A DNA stretch of 47,206 nt from a virus. Below the pieces are notes generated by a model. The model ran no database searches. It was not told the origin of the DNA and was given only the letters and a program-made list of their open reading frames with translations. Made by a program: the position numbers and the translations under genes. The stretch's first letter is position 1. Every line of letters starts with the position of its first letter. Location: positions 5,324 to 52,529 of the IMG/VR virus record IMGVR_UViG_3300030101_000969. One strand, written 5' to 3'. Positions 16,244 to 23,239 of this stretch are shown piece after piece.

Positions 16244-16495
16244 ATGAAACCTAAATATATATACAACGTAACAGAGCAGACTGTAGATGTTAGAAACTTC
16301 ACTATTGAAACTGATAAACCATTACAGGATGATTGCTACGATGATATTGTAAATGCAATTTGTATGGTTAGTATTACCAAAGAAGGTGATACTGAAACAG
16401 GTACAACAGATGACGGAGTTAATTACAAAGTCACTTATGTTGATACAGATTATGGTGATGATGGTCAAATAAATTGGGATATGTCTACTCTATAG
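16244..16495 (+). CDS. Small acidic protein
   Basis: 83 residues, strongly acidic, with many Asp and Thr (DDCYDDIVNAICMV, YVDTDYGDDGQINWD). No clear Shine-Dalgarno precedes ATG 16244, only an A-rich stretch. It is an isolated gene between two structured non-coding gaps. Small acidic phage proteins sometimes mimic DNA or bind basic host proteins, but there is no direct evidence for this here. Confidence 0.6.
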   Translation: MKPKYIYNVTEQTVDVRNFTIETDKPLQDDCYDDIVNAICMVSITKEGDTETGTTDDGVNYKVTYVDTDYGDDGQINWDMSTL

Positions 16496-16501
16496 ATGTT
16501 G

Positions 16502-16755
16502 GCACTTATTTATAGAATGACTTTAAAGTTGCATAGTGCTCACATTGACTATAACTCTAAGTAATAACTGTTTGAGTTATACAATGTAAAGGCGGACAGA
16601 CTTTGCAAGTAATTTAAGCTGTCGGTAAACAAATCAAACTTGTAGGCTATGGGTAATCTTTCAGCTACCCAATTCACAAAGGCTAGTCTTCTTTGAGCCG
16701 AAATAGATAGTGTCGGGCGGTCAACTCACAAAACTAACCGTCCGGCATGACACTC
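16502..16755 (+). ncRNA. Structured gap with four or more hairpins
   Basis: No gene is visible in 16496-16863. Stems: GCACT/AGTGC (16502-16539), a compound stem ACATTG plus ATAACTC pairing with GAGTTAT plus CAATGT (16542-16587), TGGGTA/TACCCA (16650-16671), and a strong 13-bp stem with one bulge (AGTGTC plus GGGCGGT, 16709-16721, with ACCGTCC and GACACT, 16737-16754) followed by seven A. TTCACAAAGGCTA and ACTCACAAAACTA repeat the motif seen in neighbouring RNAs, the second one in the loop of the last hairpin. Confidence 0.5.
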
Positions 16756-16783
16756 AAAAAAACCAAGGATCGCAGGTTGTTCT

Positions 16784-16838
16784 GCTTAGTAGTTACGGAT
16801 ATATCGTCTGTAACGCACTAAGTATTGAACGTTCAATA
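16784..16838. repeat. GGATAT hairpin plus palindrome module, copy D
   Basis: CTTAGT and GTTAC pair with GTAAC and ACTAAG around a loop beginning GGATATATCG. The 16-bp palindrome with core ATTGAACGTTCAAT follows at 16823-16838, 25 bases before the next ATG. The arms differ in sequence from copy C while pairing is kept, which supports a real hairpin. Confidence 0.7.
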
Positions 16839-16863
16839 TTTAAAATTTATCTACAGGAGAACT

Positions 16864-17877
16864 ATGACAGACGAATTAGATAATAAATTATTACAAAAAA
16901 TTATTCACGCTCCGTCTTTATGGGACAAGGATTATCCTAAGTTTGAAAAAACTTTTAATATTCCTGACGGGTGGATAGACAGAGATAGATTTGCTAAAGA
17001 TATAGGAGATATTGCACACACTAACGCTCTTCATTATAAATATAAAAAAGAATTATTAGACATTTCTGTAGGAGTACAACAGTCGGCTAAGTTTAAATTT
17101 AACAATGCAGTTACTGAAAGTATAGAAGCTAAAGATTTTGGAACTGTTTTATCTTCGGTAGATACTTATCTACCTTTTGAAAAAGTTTACTTAGAAGTAA
17201 GGGATGATGATGCAAATTTAACTACATCCTATTTGATAGAAGATATTACTAATACTGCTACCTTTGATTTGAAAAGACCAAAAAAGAATTTTTTAGGTAG
17301 AACAAAATATGTCTCTTTTGTACCTACAGACGACACTATATTTGTTAAGGTCAGTTGTTACTTTGTTGCAGATGAAAGACCTGATTGCGTTGCTGTTGTA
17401 CCTACTCCCATAATTATGCCGGTTAGCAATACAACAGATTACAATTCATATCATTCTGATGTGGATTGTTTATTTGGTGCATACTTAAATGGCAACACAA
17501 AACAGCTTAATGATATAGGTGGTTTAATAGTAAGCAACATAAGGTGGTTACAAGTTTTACTAAGCTATCCTAGTCTTGCAAACACTAATTCGGTTTCGGG
17601 ACGGAAGCCTATTGCCTACAGCAAGTTAGGTAAGTTTAAAAATTCCTCTATGTATTCATTACCTAAATGGGAACACAAAGTATTAGAGGTAGATATGTAC
17701 TCTAACGGCTCAAGTGGTGTTGGTAATGGTTCGGCTAGGGGTAAACGTTTTCATGCTGTTAGAAAGCATTTAAGAAGGCTTGCTAGTGGTAAATCAGTTT
17801 TTGTTAAGCCTCACTTTAGAGGGGATAAAAAATTAGGTGTTATAGATAAAGATTATTTAATAAAAGGAGATAAATAA
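16864..17877 (+). CDS. Uncharacterised protein of 337 residues
   Basis: ATG 16864 is chosen because CAGGAGA lies just before it; an open frame begins at TTG 16825 but would run through the palindrome. The protein starts MTDELDNKLLQKIIHAPSLW, is mixed alpha/beta, and ends with a basic region (SARGKRFHAVRKHLRRLASGKSVFVKPHFRGDK) likely to bind nucleic acid. No catalytic motif is recognised. The stop is followed at once by the next ATG. Confidence 0.75.
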   Translation: MTDELDNKLLQKIIHAPSLWDKDYPKFEKTFNIPDGWIDRDRFAKDIGDIAHTNALHYKYKKELLDISVGVQQSAKFKFNNAVTESIEAKDFGTVLSSVDTYLPFEKVYLEVRDDDANLTTSYLIEDITNTATFDLKRPKKNFLGRTKYVSFVPTDDTIFVKVSCYFVADERPDCVAVVPTPIIMPVSNTTDYNSYHSDVDCLFGAYLNGNTKQLNDIGGLIVSNIRWLQVLLSYPSLANTNSVSGRKPIAYSKLGKFKNSSMYSLPKWEHKVLEVDMYSNGSSGVGNGSARGKRFHAVRKHLRRLASGKSVFVKPHFRGDKKLGVIDKDYLIKGDK

Positions 17878-18078
17878 ATGTTAAATTTATTTGTATTAGT
17901 GGCAACAGCTATGGGAATTGTTGCATTTGGTGGTTTGGGTTATCTCTATGGTATTCACGTTGCTTATGATGTCGGAGGATTGGATGTATATATCTTATTT
18001 GCTTCCGGTGTCGGTGTCGGTGTTTGTGCTATAGGTTTATGGAACGCTATCATAGACGAATTGATTTATAGGAGATAA
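17878..18078 (+). CDS. Small two-helix membrane protein
   Basis: 66 residues with two hydrophobic segments (about 3-25 and 34-57, Gly/Val-rich) and a short charged C-terminus (DELIYRR). AAAGGAG at the end of the previous gene is the ribosome site. Location in the early operon argues against a main holin; it could be a superinfection-exclusion or membrane-altering protein. Function unknown. Confidence 0.65.
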   Translation: MLNLFVLVATAMGIVAFGGLGYLYGIHVAYDVGGLDVYILFASGVGVGVCAIGLWNAIIDELIYRR

Positions 18079-18080
18079 AA

Positions 18081-18227
18081 ATGAATCTAAAAGAAGCCGA
18101 GAAAAAATGGCGAGAAAGTTGCCCTGACGAAGTAGACGGTTATCGTATGAGCAAAAAAAGAAAAAAGGTTTATGACAAGATCGTAAAAAGTGCCCTGAAT
18201 AGAAAAAAACTTAAGGAGCAGAAATGA
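18081..18227 (+). CDS. 48-residue basic protein
   Basis: ATG 18081 follows AGGAGAT at good spacing. The product is Lys-rich and helical (MNLKEAEKKWRESCP..., KKRKKVYDKIVKSALNRKKLKEQK). The stop overlaps the next start as ATGA. It belongs to a chain of tiny overlapping genes between 17878 and 18946. Confidence 0.6.
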   Translation: MNLKEAEKKWRESCPDEVDGYRMSKKRKKVYDKIVKSALNRKKLKEQK

Positions 18228-18415
18228 ATATAGAAGTTTGTTTTAAAAATTCGTATGGTAGAGATTTATGTTATCCGGTATGTGACAATGCAAGAAACTT
18301 TTGCAAGTTAACCGGCACAAAAACTTTATCTAACTATAACTTGAAGATCATCAAAGACATGGGTTATGAAATTAAACCCGTTGCTTTTATTCCTTCCAAC
18401 ATGGAGATTGCATAA
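18224..18415 (+). CDS. 63-residue protein of unknown function
   Basis: Starts by ATGA overlap with the previous gene and an AAGGAG ribosome site. It has three Cys in its first 27 residues (EVCFKNSYGRDLCYPVCDN, then NFCKL), so a small metal or disulfide site is possible. Ends by TAATG overlap with the next gene. Confidence 0.6.
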   Translation: MNIEVCFKNSYGRDLCYPVCDNARNFCKLTGTKTLSNYNLKIIKDMGYEIKPVAFIPSNMEIA

Positions 18416-18540
18416 TGGAAAAATTTATTATTACTTTCCGCACTTGCGAGGTATGTGAAAATCCTCATGTTGAATATGTTAATGGTGAGACTGCCGGTTG
18501 TGAATATTGCTACGAATATGAAATGAATAAGGAGGTATAA
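18415..18540 (+). CDS. 41-residue protein with two CxxC pairs
   Basis: MEKFIITFRTCEVCENPHVEY... with CEVC near residue 11 and CEYC near residue 32, a classic zinc-ribbon knuckle arrangement. Coupled to the previous gene by TAATG. The final codons contain GGAGG, the ribosome site of the next gene. Confidence 0.6.
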   Translation: MEKFIITFRTCEVCENPHVEYVNGETAGCEYCYEYEMNKEV

Positions 18541-18542
18541 CA

Positions 18543-18746
18543 ATTAGTGACTTTACTTTAGAGGGTGGTGGTACTTTGTATGTGCTACGTCCTCATACTA
18601 TGGAAGCTTACTTATGGCTAAACACTAACTTAGATATCAACGCATGGGATATCGGGTACGGTGTAATGATAAGTGGTGAATGTATCGTTGAGATATGTTC
18701 AGAAATCAACAATGATGAATTAAATTTTACAGGAGATATACATTGA
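18543..18746 (+). CDS. 67-residue phage protein apparently started at ATT
   Basis: The frame from ATT 18543 encodes (M)SDFTLEGGGTLYVLRPHT and MEAYLWLN, like a small phage family of the type ITDFTL...G...YLLxPxTxxAxxWL. There is no ATG, GTG or TTG before this conserved part: a stop lies at 18528, and a GGAGG ribosome site at 18531-18535 is 7 bases from the ATT. The next in-frame TTG (18573) would remove the conserved start. The gene ends by overlap with the TTG start of the following gene, so it fills exactly the space between neighbours. ATT is a rare but known start codon (E. coli infC). Confidence 0.65.
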   Translation: MSDFTLEGGGTLYVLRPHTMEAYLWLNTNLDINAWDIGYGVMISGECIVEICSEINNDELNFTGDIH

Positions 18747-18946
18747 AAGAAGAATACATTTCTATAAGGTGCACGAAACAGGTAAAAGACTACCTCAATA
18801 ACTTAGCAGATCAACAAGACAGAAGCCTTTCTAGTCAGATTATTAATATGCTTAAGAAGAATGATTCACAGCTTGCAAAGCTAGTGAAGCCGGAGGTTGA
18901 TGTGAAAGACCAAAGTAAATCTGTATCGCATCAAGACCACGCTTGA
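18743..18946 (+). CDS. Ribbon-helix-helix DNA-binding protein (Arc/CopG-like)
   Basis: 67 residues from TTG 18743 after AGGAGAT. A short strand EYISIRCTKQVKDYL, then helix NNLADQQDRSLSSQIINMLKK is the Arc-type beta-helix-helix pattern. Such proteins bind operators as dimers and often regulate phage genes; this is a second candidate reader of the genome's palindrome. The last 95 bases overlap the 3' end of a minus-strand gene, so the two transcripts are antisense to each other there. Confidence 0.7.
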   Translation: MKEEYISIRCTKQVKDYLNNLADQQDRSLSSQIINMLKKNDSQLAKLVKPEVDVKDQSKSVSHQDHA

Positions 18947-19355
18947 CAGCTTGAAGCTGTTCTTCTGTCTTGACTGTTCTGTTATAGACAACAACATCAA
19001 AAACATAATTAGATTGCTCCCCTAACTCTTCATCTAGGAGTTTTGTGATTCTTGATATTTTCAAAGATCGCAAGGCAAAATTAGATGTTGACGAAGGGGA
19101 GCGATTTTTTTGTATCTGATCTTCATAGCTTGTTGGGTTCAAAAAGAATCCGCTTTTCACAGCTAAATCCAACAGGTGTTCACCGGCGGAGTGTTGGTGA
19201 TCACTAATCAAATCCAAAATGTGTAGCAAATCAAATGTAGTTTGATTTCTAACTTTTGATCTAAGTAATTTATCCCCTTCCCCTAATCTTTCCAATCGCA
19301 TAAGAAAATGCTTATGCAAGTAAGGGCTTCCTAAATCTACTAAATCAGATTTCAT
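18852..19355 (-). CDS. Protein downstream of the primase-helicase, unknown function
   Basis: 167 residues from ATG 19355, which overlaps the last codons of the primase-helicase; an in-frame ATG at 19385 would add ten residues. Mixed charge, mostly helical, no known motif. The C-terminal end overlaps the ribbon-helix-helix gene on the other strand by 95 bases, so one or both 3' ends may be non-essential. Being next to the helicase suggests a replication accessory (loader or modifier) but this is only positional. Confidence 0.6.
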   Translation of the reverse strand: MKSDLVDLGSPYLHKHFLMRLERLGEGDKLLRSKVRNQTTFDLLHILDLISDHQHSAGEHLLDLAVKSGFFLNPTSYEDQIQKNRSPSSTSNFALRSLKISRITKLLDEELGEQSNYVFDVVVYNRTVKTEEQLQAVKRGLDAIQIYFGLSHQPPASLALQAVNHSS

Positions 19356-21147
19356 TGAGCCAACTGTCGTCTTCCTCTTCATCATCTATTGAATGTTCAA
19401 TATTTGTTTGCATTACATCATACATCCCAAAAGTAGAATTTTCTAGGTATCTTCCTGTTTTTTCGTCAAAGCCTAACTTGATCATTCCTTGTTCGCCTAA
19501 CCACCTGAATCTACATTTCCAACTGACTATTGTAACTCCGTCCCCGTCCGCTCTATCAACGGTCAATCCGTGATCGGTTTTTGCGAACCATGAAGCACTT
19601 CCTGATATCTGATGTCCCGTAGGGATCGGAGTTTGTCCTGAAGAATCCGGATACATTTTATGCGGATGAGCACAGAACAATACGTGAATGTCAGAACTCT
19701 TAGCAAACAACTGTAACTCTGTAAGCATCTTGCTTATCTGATTTGTTTCGCTTGTTTCACCTTTCGGTAACGAAACAAAATTAAACGGGTCAATTAGTAA
19801 TCCCCTGATGCCTTTGCGTAAGCAACTAGACTGTGCCAACTCTATAATTGATGTCATATCTGTTGAAGCACCTCCCATGTGATCTACAAAAACAAAATGA
19901 TCATCTATAAATTCTAAAGCTTGTCGTCTTTCATCTTCGCTCATTCTATCTTCGCCTTCAAAAAAACTTTTGCCTACGTACATTTCAGACATTGTGGCGA
20001 TCAAAACTTCAACGGGGTTTTCAAAACTACATACACACCATTTCCAACCTTCGTTGATTGCTGTATTCAACATTAGCTGTGAACAGAACTGTGACTTACC
20101 GCTTGAAGGTATTCCGGTTACTGTCGTCAGCATCCCCGTAGACATGGTATAAAGCCTGTCTAAAGACTCAAATCCTGTTGATATACCTCTGAACTGTCCA
20201 CCTTTGTATAAGTCCGTTAATCTTTCATTATAGAAGTTTGCATCATTCAAGCCTGTAATCGGGCAAGCCTTCGCACTCTCTACCAAATCTTTTAATTTTT
20301 CAACACCATGCTGTTGCAAAACATCATTTGCGTCCTTGCATCCGTCCGGATATTCAACATTAAATATCTTTGCTTTACCTATTCTTCGTGATAACTCCTC
20401 CCGCAAAACATCACCGGCAGAGTCGTTGTCAACGGCGAGAACAACCTTTTTACAGTTATGCAGAATCTCTTGGGCGTTCCAAAGATAAGCGAACTTTTTA
20501 TCTTCGGACGGGTCAACACGATTGTTAGATACTTTCATGGGTGCTCCGTTTGGCACACTCACGGCGTTGTCCACTCCGGCTTCTGTCATAGCAACCACAT
20601 CAAATTCACCTTCGCAAATAACTATTGAACCTTCAATATTTGCTTTGTCTAAATTAAAAAAAGTATTAGCAGAACCGTCCTGAGTAAAACTTTTGCCCTC
20701 CACACTTCGCCATTTTACCGCATACACCTCTCCGTCTTTCCTATATGGAAAGCCTATCGCTTGTCCTATGCCCGAACCATTAAAACCTTTAGTCGCACTT
20801 GTCACTCCCAAATCACTACAGACCTCCCAACTCAAACCACGCTTACTAACAAAATCCTTTACAACCTTCGGTGTTTTATTATCAAGCTTTTCTTCCCAAT
20901 TATCCGAAATGACAGGAGTTTTTTTAACTGCTGGGAAAATTTTTGTCGGTTCGTTCATGCCAACACTACCTGATATACCACAATGCCAACAGTTGTATAA
21001 ATACTTGTTGTCTTTCAATGTGACTGACATTGTTCTTTCTGTTTTCTTTTTTCTTGTGTGTGAACATTCGGGACATTTAATTCTTGTCGCTTCCTCTACT
21101 GATACGTTTGTTTGTCTAACGACATTTTCTAAATTAGTTGAAATCAT
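19345..21147 (-). CDS. Primase-helicase (T7 gp4 / Twinkle type)
   Basis: 600 residues. Zinc-binding primase start CPEC (25-28) and CWHC (53-56); TOPRIM core VICEGEFDVVAM near 175-190 and VVLAVDNDSAGD near 240; RecA-like helicase with Walker A GIPSSGKSQ near 345 and Walker B GLLIDPFNF near 445; then CAHPHK, the usual His after motif 3. It makes primers and unwinds DNA at the fork. It is encoded against the surrounding early genes, with its own AT-rich repeat-filled leader and a promoter further upstream. No DNA polymerase gene is in the window, so the phage relies on the host or on a gene outside. Confidence 0.9.
   Translation of the reverse strand: MISTNLENVVRQTNVSVEEATRIKCPECSHTRKKKTERTMSVTLKDNKYLYNCWHCGISGSVGMNEPTKIFPAVKKTPVISDNWEEKLDNKTPKVVKDFVSKRGLSWEVCSDLGVTSATKGFNGSGIGQAIGFPYRKDGEVYAVKWRSVEGKSFTQDGSANTFFNLDKANIEGSIVICEGEFDVVAMTEAGVDNAVSVPNGAPMKVSNNRVDPSEDKKFAYLWNAQEILHNCKKVVLAVDNDSAGDVLREELSRRIGKAKIFNVEYPDGCKDANDVLQQHGVEKLKDLVESAKACPITGLNDANFYNERLTDLYKGGQFRGISTGFESLDRLYTMSTGMLTTVTGIPSSGKSQFCSQLMLNTAINEGWKWCVCSFENPVEVLIATMSEMYVGKSFFEGEDRMSEDERRQALEFIDDHFVFVDHMGGASTDMTSIIELAQSSCLRKGIRGLLIDPFNFVSLPKGETSETNQISKMLTELQLFAKSSDIHVLFCAHPHKMYPDSSGQTPIPTGHQISGSASWFAKTDHGLTVDRADGDGVTIVSWKCRFRWLGEQGMIKLGFDEKTGRYLENSTFGMYDVMQTNIEHSIDDEEEDDSWLNEI
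19387..19402. promoter_or_regulatory. Near-perfect copy of the palindrome inside the helicase gene
   Basis: TATTGAATGTTCAATA differs from the core palindrome by one central base. It lies in the last codons of the primase-helicase, about 35 bases before the start of the downstream gene, so it could act on that gene or simply be shaped by coding. Confidence 0.45.
20623..20638. promoter_or_regulatory. Palindrome-like site inside the primase-helicase gene
   Basis: TATTGAACCTTCAATA matches the repeated palindrome at 15 of 16 positions. It encodes part of the TOPRIM segment preceding VICEGEFD, so coding constraint could explain it; a roadblock or regulatory role is possible. Confidence 0.35.
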
Positions 21148-21258
21148 TACTTGCTCTCTTACTATATTAATACTATATTTATACTATCTAGTTTATAACT
21201 AGCTAGTTATATACTAGAACCCACTAACAAAACTCATTAACTTAATGAGTTTTTTTTT
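21148..21258. repeat. AT-rich repeats and hairpins upstream of the primase-helicase
   Basis: Three direct repeats of a TACTATATTAA-like unit (about 21160-21190) adjoin a 30-bp palindrome with one mismatch (21188-21217, core TATAACTAGCTAGTTATA). Next comes a 12-bp stem AAAACTCATTAA/TTAATGAGTTTT (21229-21253) followed on the plus strand by T to 21258. That stem includes the stop codon of the upstream minus-strand gene and may terminate in both directions. Direct repeats plus palindrome before a primase gene is what an origin or operator region looks like. Confidence 0.6.
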
Positions 21259-21529
21259 GCCAAAAAGAAGCCCTTAAACTAGATATAGTATCTTCTGCAT
21301 TCTTTTTTAGTGTGGCACTAGGAGTCGTCACCAATGAAAGCATAGACTCTCTAAGAGTATACACATCCAAACCAATCTCTTCACAGAAATCAGTAAAATC
21401 GTCTGATGTAAACCAATCAATAGCCCTTTTCTGAGTTTTATAATCTACAGAAACACAATCTCTAATAGCCTGTATCAATACCGCTAGTTGCAATTCGTGT
21501 TCGGCACTTTGAATAATTTCGTCTTTAAT
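21242..21529 (-). CDS. Small phage protein, start probably ATT
   Basis: 95 residues when read from ATT 21529, which lies 6 bases after AGGAGAG; the first conventional codon is TTG 21493 and has no ribosome site. The longer form IKDEIIQSAEHELQLAVLIQAIRDCVS...AIDWFTSDDFTDFCEEIGLDVYTLRE fits a family of small phage proteins with an A-x-x-W-(F/L)-x-S-x-D-F-x-x-(V/F)-C pattern that normally has these N-terminal residues. An in-frame stop lies just upstream, so no other start is possible. Function unknown. It precedes the primase-helicase in the same direction. Confidence 0.65.
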   Translation of the reverse strand: MKDEIIQSAEHELQLAVLIQAIRDCVSVDYKTQKRAIDWFTSDDFTDFCEEIGLDVYTLRESMLSLVTTPSATLKKNAEDTISSLRASFWQKKTH

Positions 21530-21578
21530 TTTTTGCTCTCCTGAAATAATTATGTCGCCTTATGCGAAAATTATTATG

Positions 21579-21612
21579 TTGACAATATAATCCTATCTGC
21601 AATAAAATTCAA
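21579..21612. promoter_or_regulatory. Overlapping divergent promoters
   Basis: Plus strand: perfect TTGACA (21579-21584), 18 bases, TAAAAT (21603-21608), leading to the small genes from 21640. Minus strand: TTGAAT (21607-21612), 17 bases, TATATT (21584-21589), leading to the 95-residue gene and primase-helicase. The two overlap almost entirely, so RNA polymerase can serve only one side at a time, a simple switch between replication and recombination genes. Confidence 0.6.
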
Positions 21613-21639
21613 GAATAGATTTTTACGGTAACACAATTA

Positions 21640-21792
21640 ATGGCTAATTTAGTACAAGACGAAGTACCTTACTTGATATGTTGGGTATGCGGAGAAGACT
21701 TTAAAGATACAAAAGATACACACTACTCCTGTAAGTCTAGTGCTCAATGGCAAAAAGAAACCTTAGAGGACAAATGGATATATTCAAAATAG
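21640..21792 (+). CDS. 50-residue protein with CWVCGEDF metal motif
   Basis: MANLVQDEVPYLICWVCGEDF...HYSCKSS: a Cys-x2-Cys knuckle with a later His and Cys suggests a single zinc site. It is the first gene after the plus-strand promoter and overlaps the next gene by 19-46 bases depending on the start chosen there. There is no strong ribosome site. Confidence 0.5.
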   Translation: MANLVQDEVPYLICWVCGEDFKDTKDTHYSCKSSAQWQKETLEDKWIYSK

Positions 21793-22037
21793 AAAATGTA
21801 CCTATGCCCGAAGAAACTAGAGGTAGACCCAAAGGGAAGATCAGGGCTACTTTAGAAGCCACAGACATAGGAAAAAGCTTTCTTATACCTAATAAATTTC
21901 TTGATACAGATACTTCAAGACAGCAAGTATATCGCTGTGTTCAAGCCCTTAATAAATTCAATGACGAGGAACTTTATGCAGTAAAAACTTTTGTTGAAGA
22001 TAAAGGCTTGAGAGTATTTAGGGTTGAGGAACGTTAG
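21774..22037 (+). CDS. Small conserved-looking phage protein (RGRPKGK...IGKSFLIP)
   Basis: 87 residues from ATG 21774 after AGAGGA; an upstream ATG at 21747 has no ribosome site. The pattern MDIFKIENVPMPEETRGRPKGK...DIGKSFLIP resembles a phage family with xGIPxPxxRGRPxKYPFxxMxxGDSF. The Arg/Gly/Arg/Pro segment is AT-hook-like and may touch DNA. Function unknown. Confidence 0.65.
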   Translation: MDIFKIENVPMPEETRGRPKGKIRATLEATDIGKSFLIPNKFLDTDTSRQQVYRCVQALNKFNDEELYAVKTFVEDKGLRVFRVEER

Positions 22038-22039
22038 TC

Positions 22040-22210
22040 ATGGCACAAGATATTAGAAAGCTAGTTGAAGAAGCAGATGCTAATTGTCAGGAAATGGTAA
22101 GACTACTAAAAGAATGTGTAGCAATTTTAGACCGTATGGAAAAAATGCTTGATGATGCACTTAAAGAAAATTTAGAACAACAAAAAAGAATTGATAAGGG
22201 GATATTATGA
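22040..22210 (+). CDS. 56-residue coiled-coil protein
   Basis: Almost entirely one amphipathic helix with hydrophobic heptads (IRKLVEEADANCQEMVRLL, then ILDRMEKMLDDAL). Starts after GAGGAACG and overlaps the exonuclease start as ATGA. Could be a small oligomeric adaptor of the nuclease encoded next. Confidence 0.6.
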   Translation: MAQDIRKLVEEADANCQEMVRLLKECVAILDRMEKMLDDALKENLEQQKRIDKGIL

Positions 22211-23013
22211 CAGACAAACATACTTCCGAATCAGGGCATTGGTACACGCAAGAAGGTGAACCCATGTATACGATTACGGGTGCTAACGGTAAAGAGAGGA
22301 ACACTACATTAGCTGATGCTAGAAAACTTGGACTTGTTCCGTCAGTTACAGGAATTATAGGTGTATCTGCTAAACCGGCATTAGAAAGGTGGAAGATAAC
22401 CGAAGCTATAAAATCAACAATGGTTTTAAACATAGAGTCAGATGAAACCATAGACGAATATGTTAGTAGATGCAGAGAGCATTCTAAATTAGTAGGCACT
22501 AAGTCAGCAGAGAGAGGAAGTGAGATTCATTATGAGATAGAGCAAGGATTTATGTCAGGTGTAAAGACAGAGCCTTATTTAGCGATTATGGATTGGCTAG
22601 ACGATAACTATCCCCTAGAAACATGGATAGCAGAAGATGCTTTTTGTGCCAAAGAGGGATATGGGGGCAAGATAGATTTGTATTCTAAGAGGGGTATATT
22701 TGTAGACTTTAAGACTAAGGATGATCTGAAAGGCAAAGACCCTAAAAGATTAGTGTATGACGAACATGGTATGCAGTTATCCGCTTACGCTCAAGGGTGC
22801 GGATATGAGAAGGCGGAAAGAGTATCTATATTCATAGATAGGGAGAACACAAGTCTAATTGCTTGTCATATTTGGGATGATACCCATGAAAAACATAAAG
22901 ATATGTTTAACTGTCTTTTAAAGTTTTGGAAGCTGAATAAAAACTATGACCCTGTAGAACATTGGTCAAAGATTGAATCTTCAATAGATAAAGAGGAAGC
23001 AAATGTTTCTTGA
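22207..23013 (+). CDS. PD-(D/E)XK exonuclease (RecB/Cas4-like)
   Basis: 268 residues. The nuclease core reads GYGGKIDLYSKRGIFVDFKT, giving the Asp and the Asp-x-Lys of the fold, followed by HGMQLSAYAQ (motif QxxxYA). An upstream SAERGSEIHYEIEQ helix supplies the conserved His and Glu. The N-terminal segment PSVTGIIGVSAKPALERWKI is typical of phage RecB-like proteins. It probably resects DNA ends for the annealing protein encoded two genes downstream. Confidence 0.82.
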   Translation: MTDKHTSESGHWYTQEGEPMYTITGANGKERNTTLADARKLGLVPSVTGIIGVSAKPALERWKITEAIKSTMVLNIESDETIDEYVSRCREHSKLVGTKSAERGSEIHYEIEQGFMSGVKTEPYLAIMDWLDDNYPLETWIAEDAFCAKEGYGGKIDLYSKRGIFVDFKTKDDLKGKDPKRLVYDEHGMQLSAYAQGCGYEKAERVSIFIDRENTSLIACHIWDDTHEKHKDMFNCLLKFWKLNKNYDPVEHWSKIESSIDKEEANVS

Positions 23014-23239
23014 TTACGAAGAACAGGACACTTACGAGAGGGCAGTAATCGGATTTATACAAGTTTCATCACGTAGGGGATTAAATCCAAAACTAACAGA
23101 AATAGATGATAAGTTGGTCATTAGTTTTAGATATAAGGGTTTAAACATAGAGCATACAACAAAGAAAAAAGATTTTGTCAAAACAGACAAGATTGCACTA
23201 CTAGATTTATTAACCAATAAAGGAGCAGATAATGAGTAA
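23003..23239 (+). CDS. 78-residue protein between exonuclease and annealing protein
   Basis: Starts MFLDYEEQDTYERAVIGF with an 11-base overlap with the exonuclease and an 8-base overlap with the next gene, so all three are translated together. Mixed alpha/beta, basic C-terminal half. No family recognised; a recombination accessory is likely from context only. Confidence 0.6.
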   Translation: MFLDYEEQDTYERAVIGFIQVSSRRGLNPKLTEIDDKLVISFRYKGLNIEHTTKKKDFVKTDKIALLDLLTNKGADNE

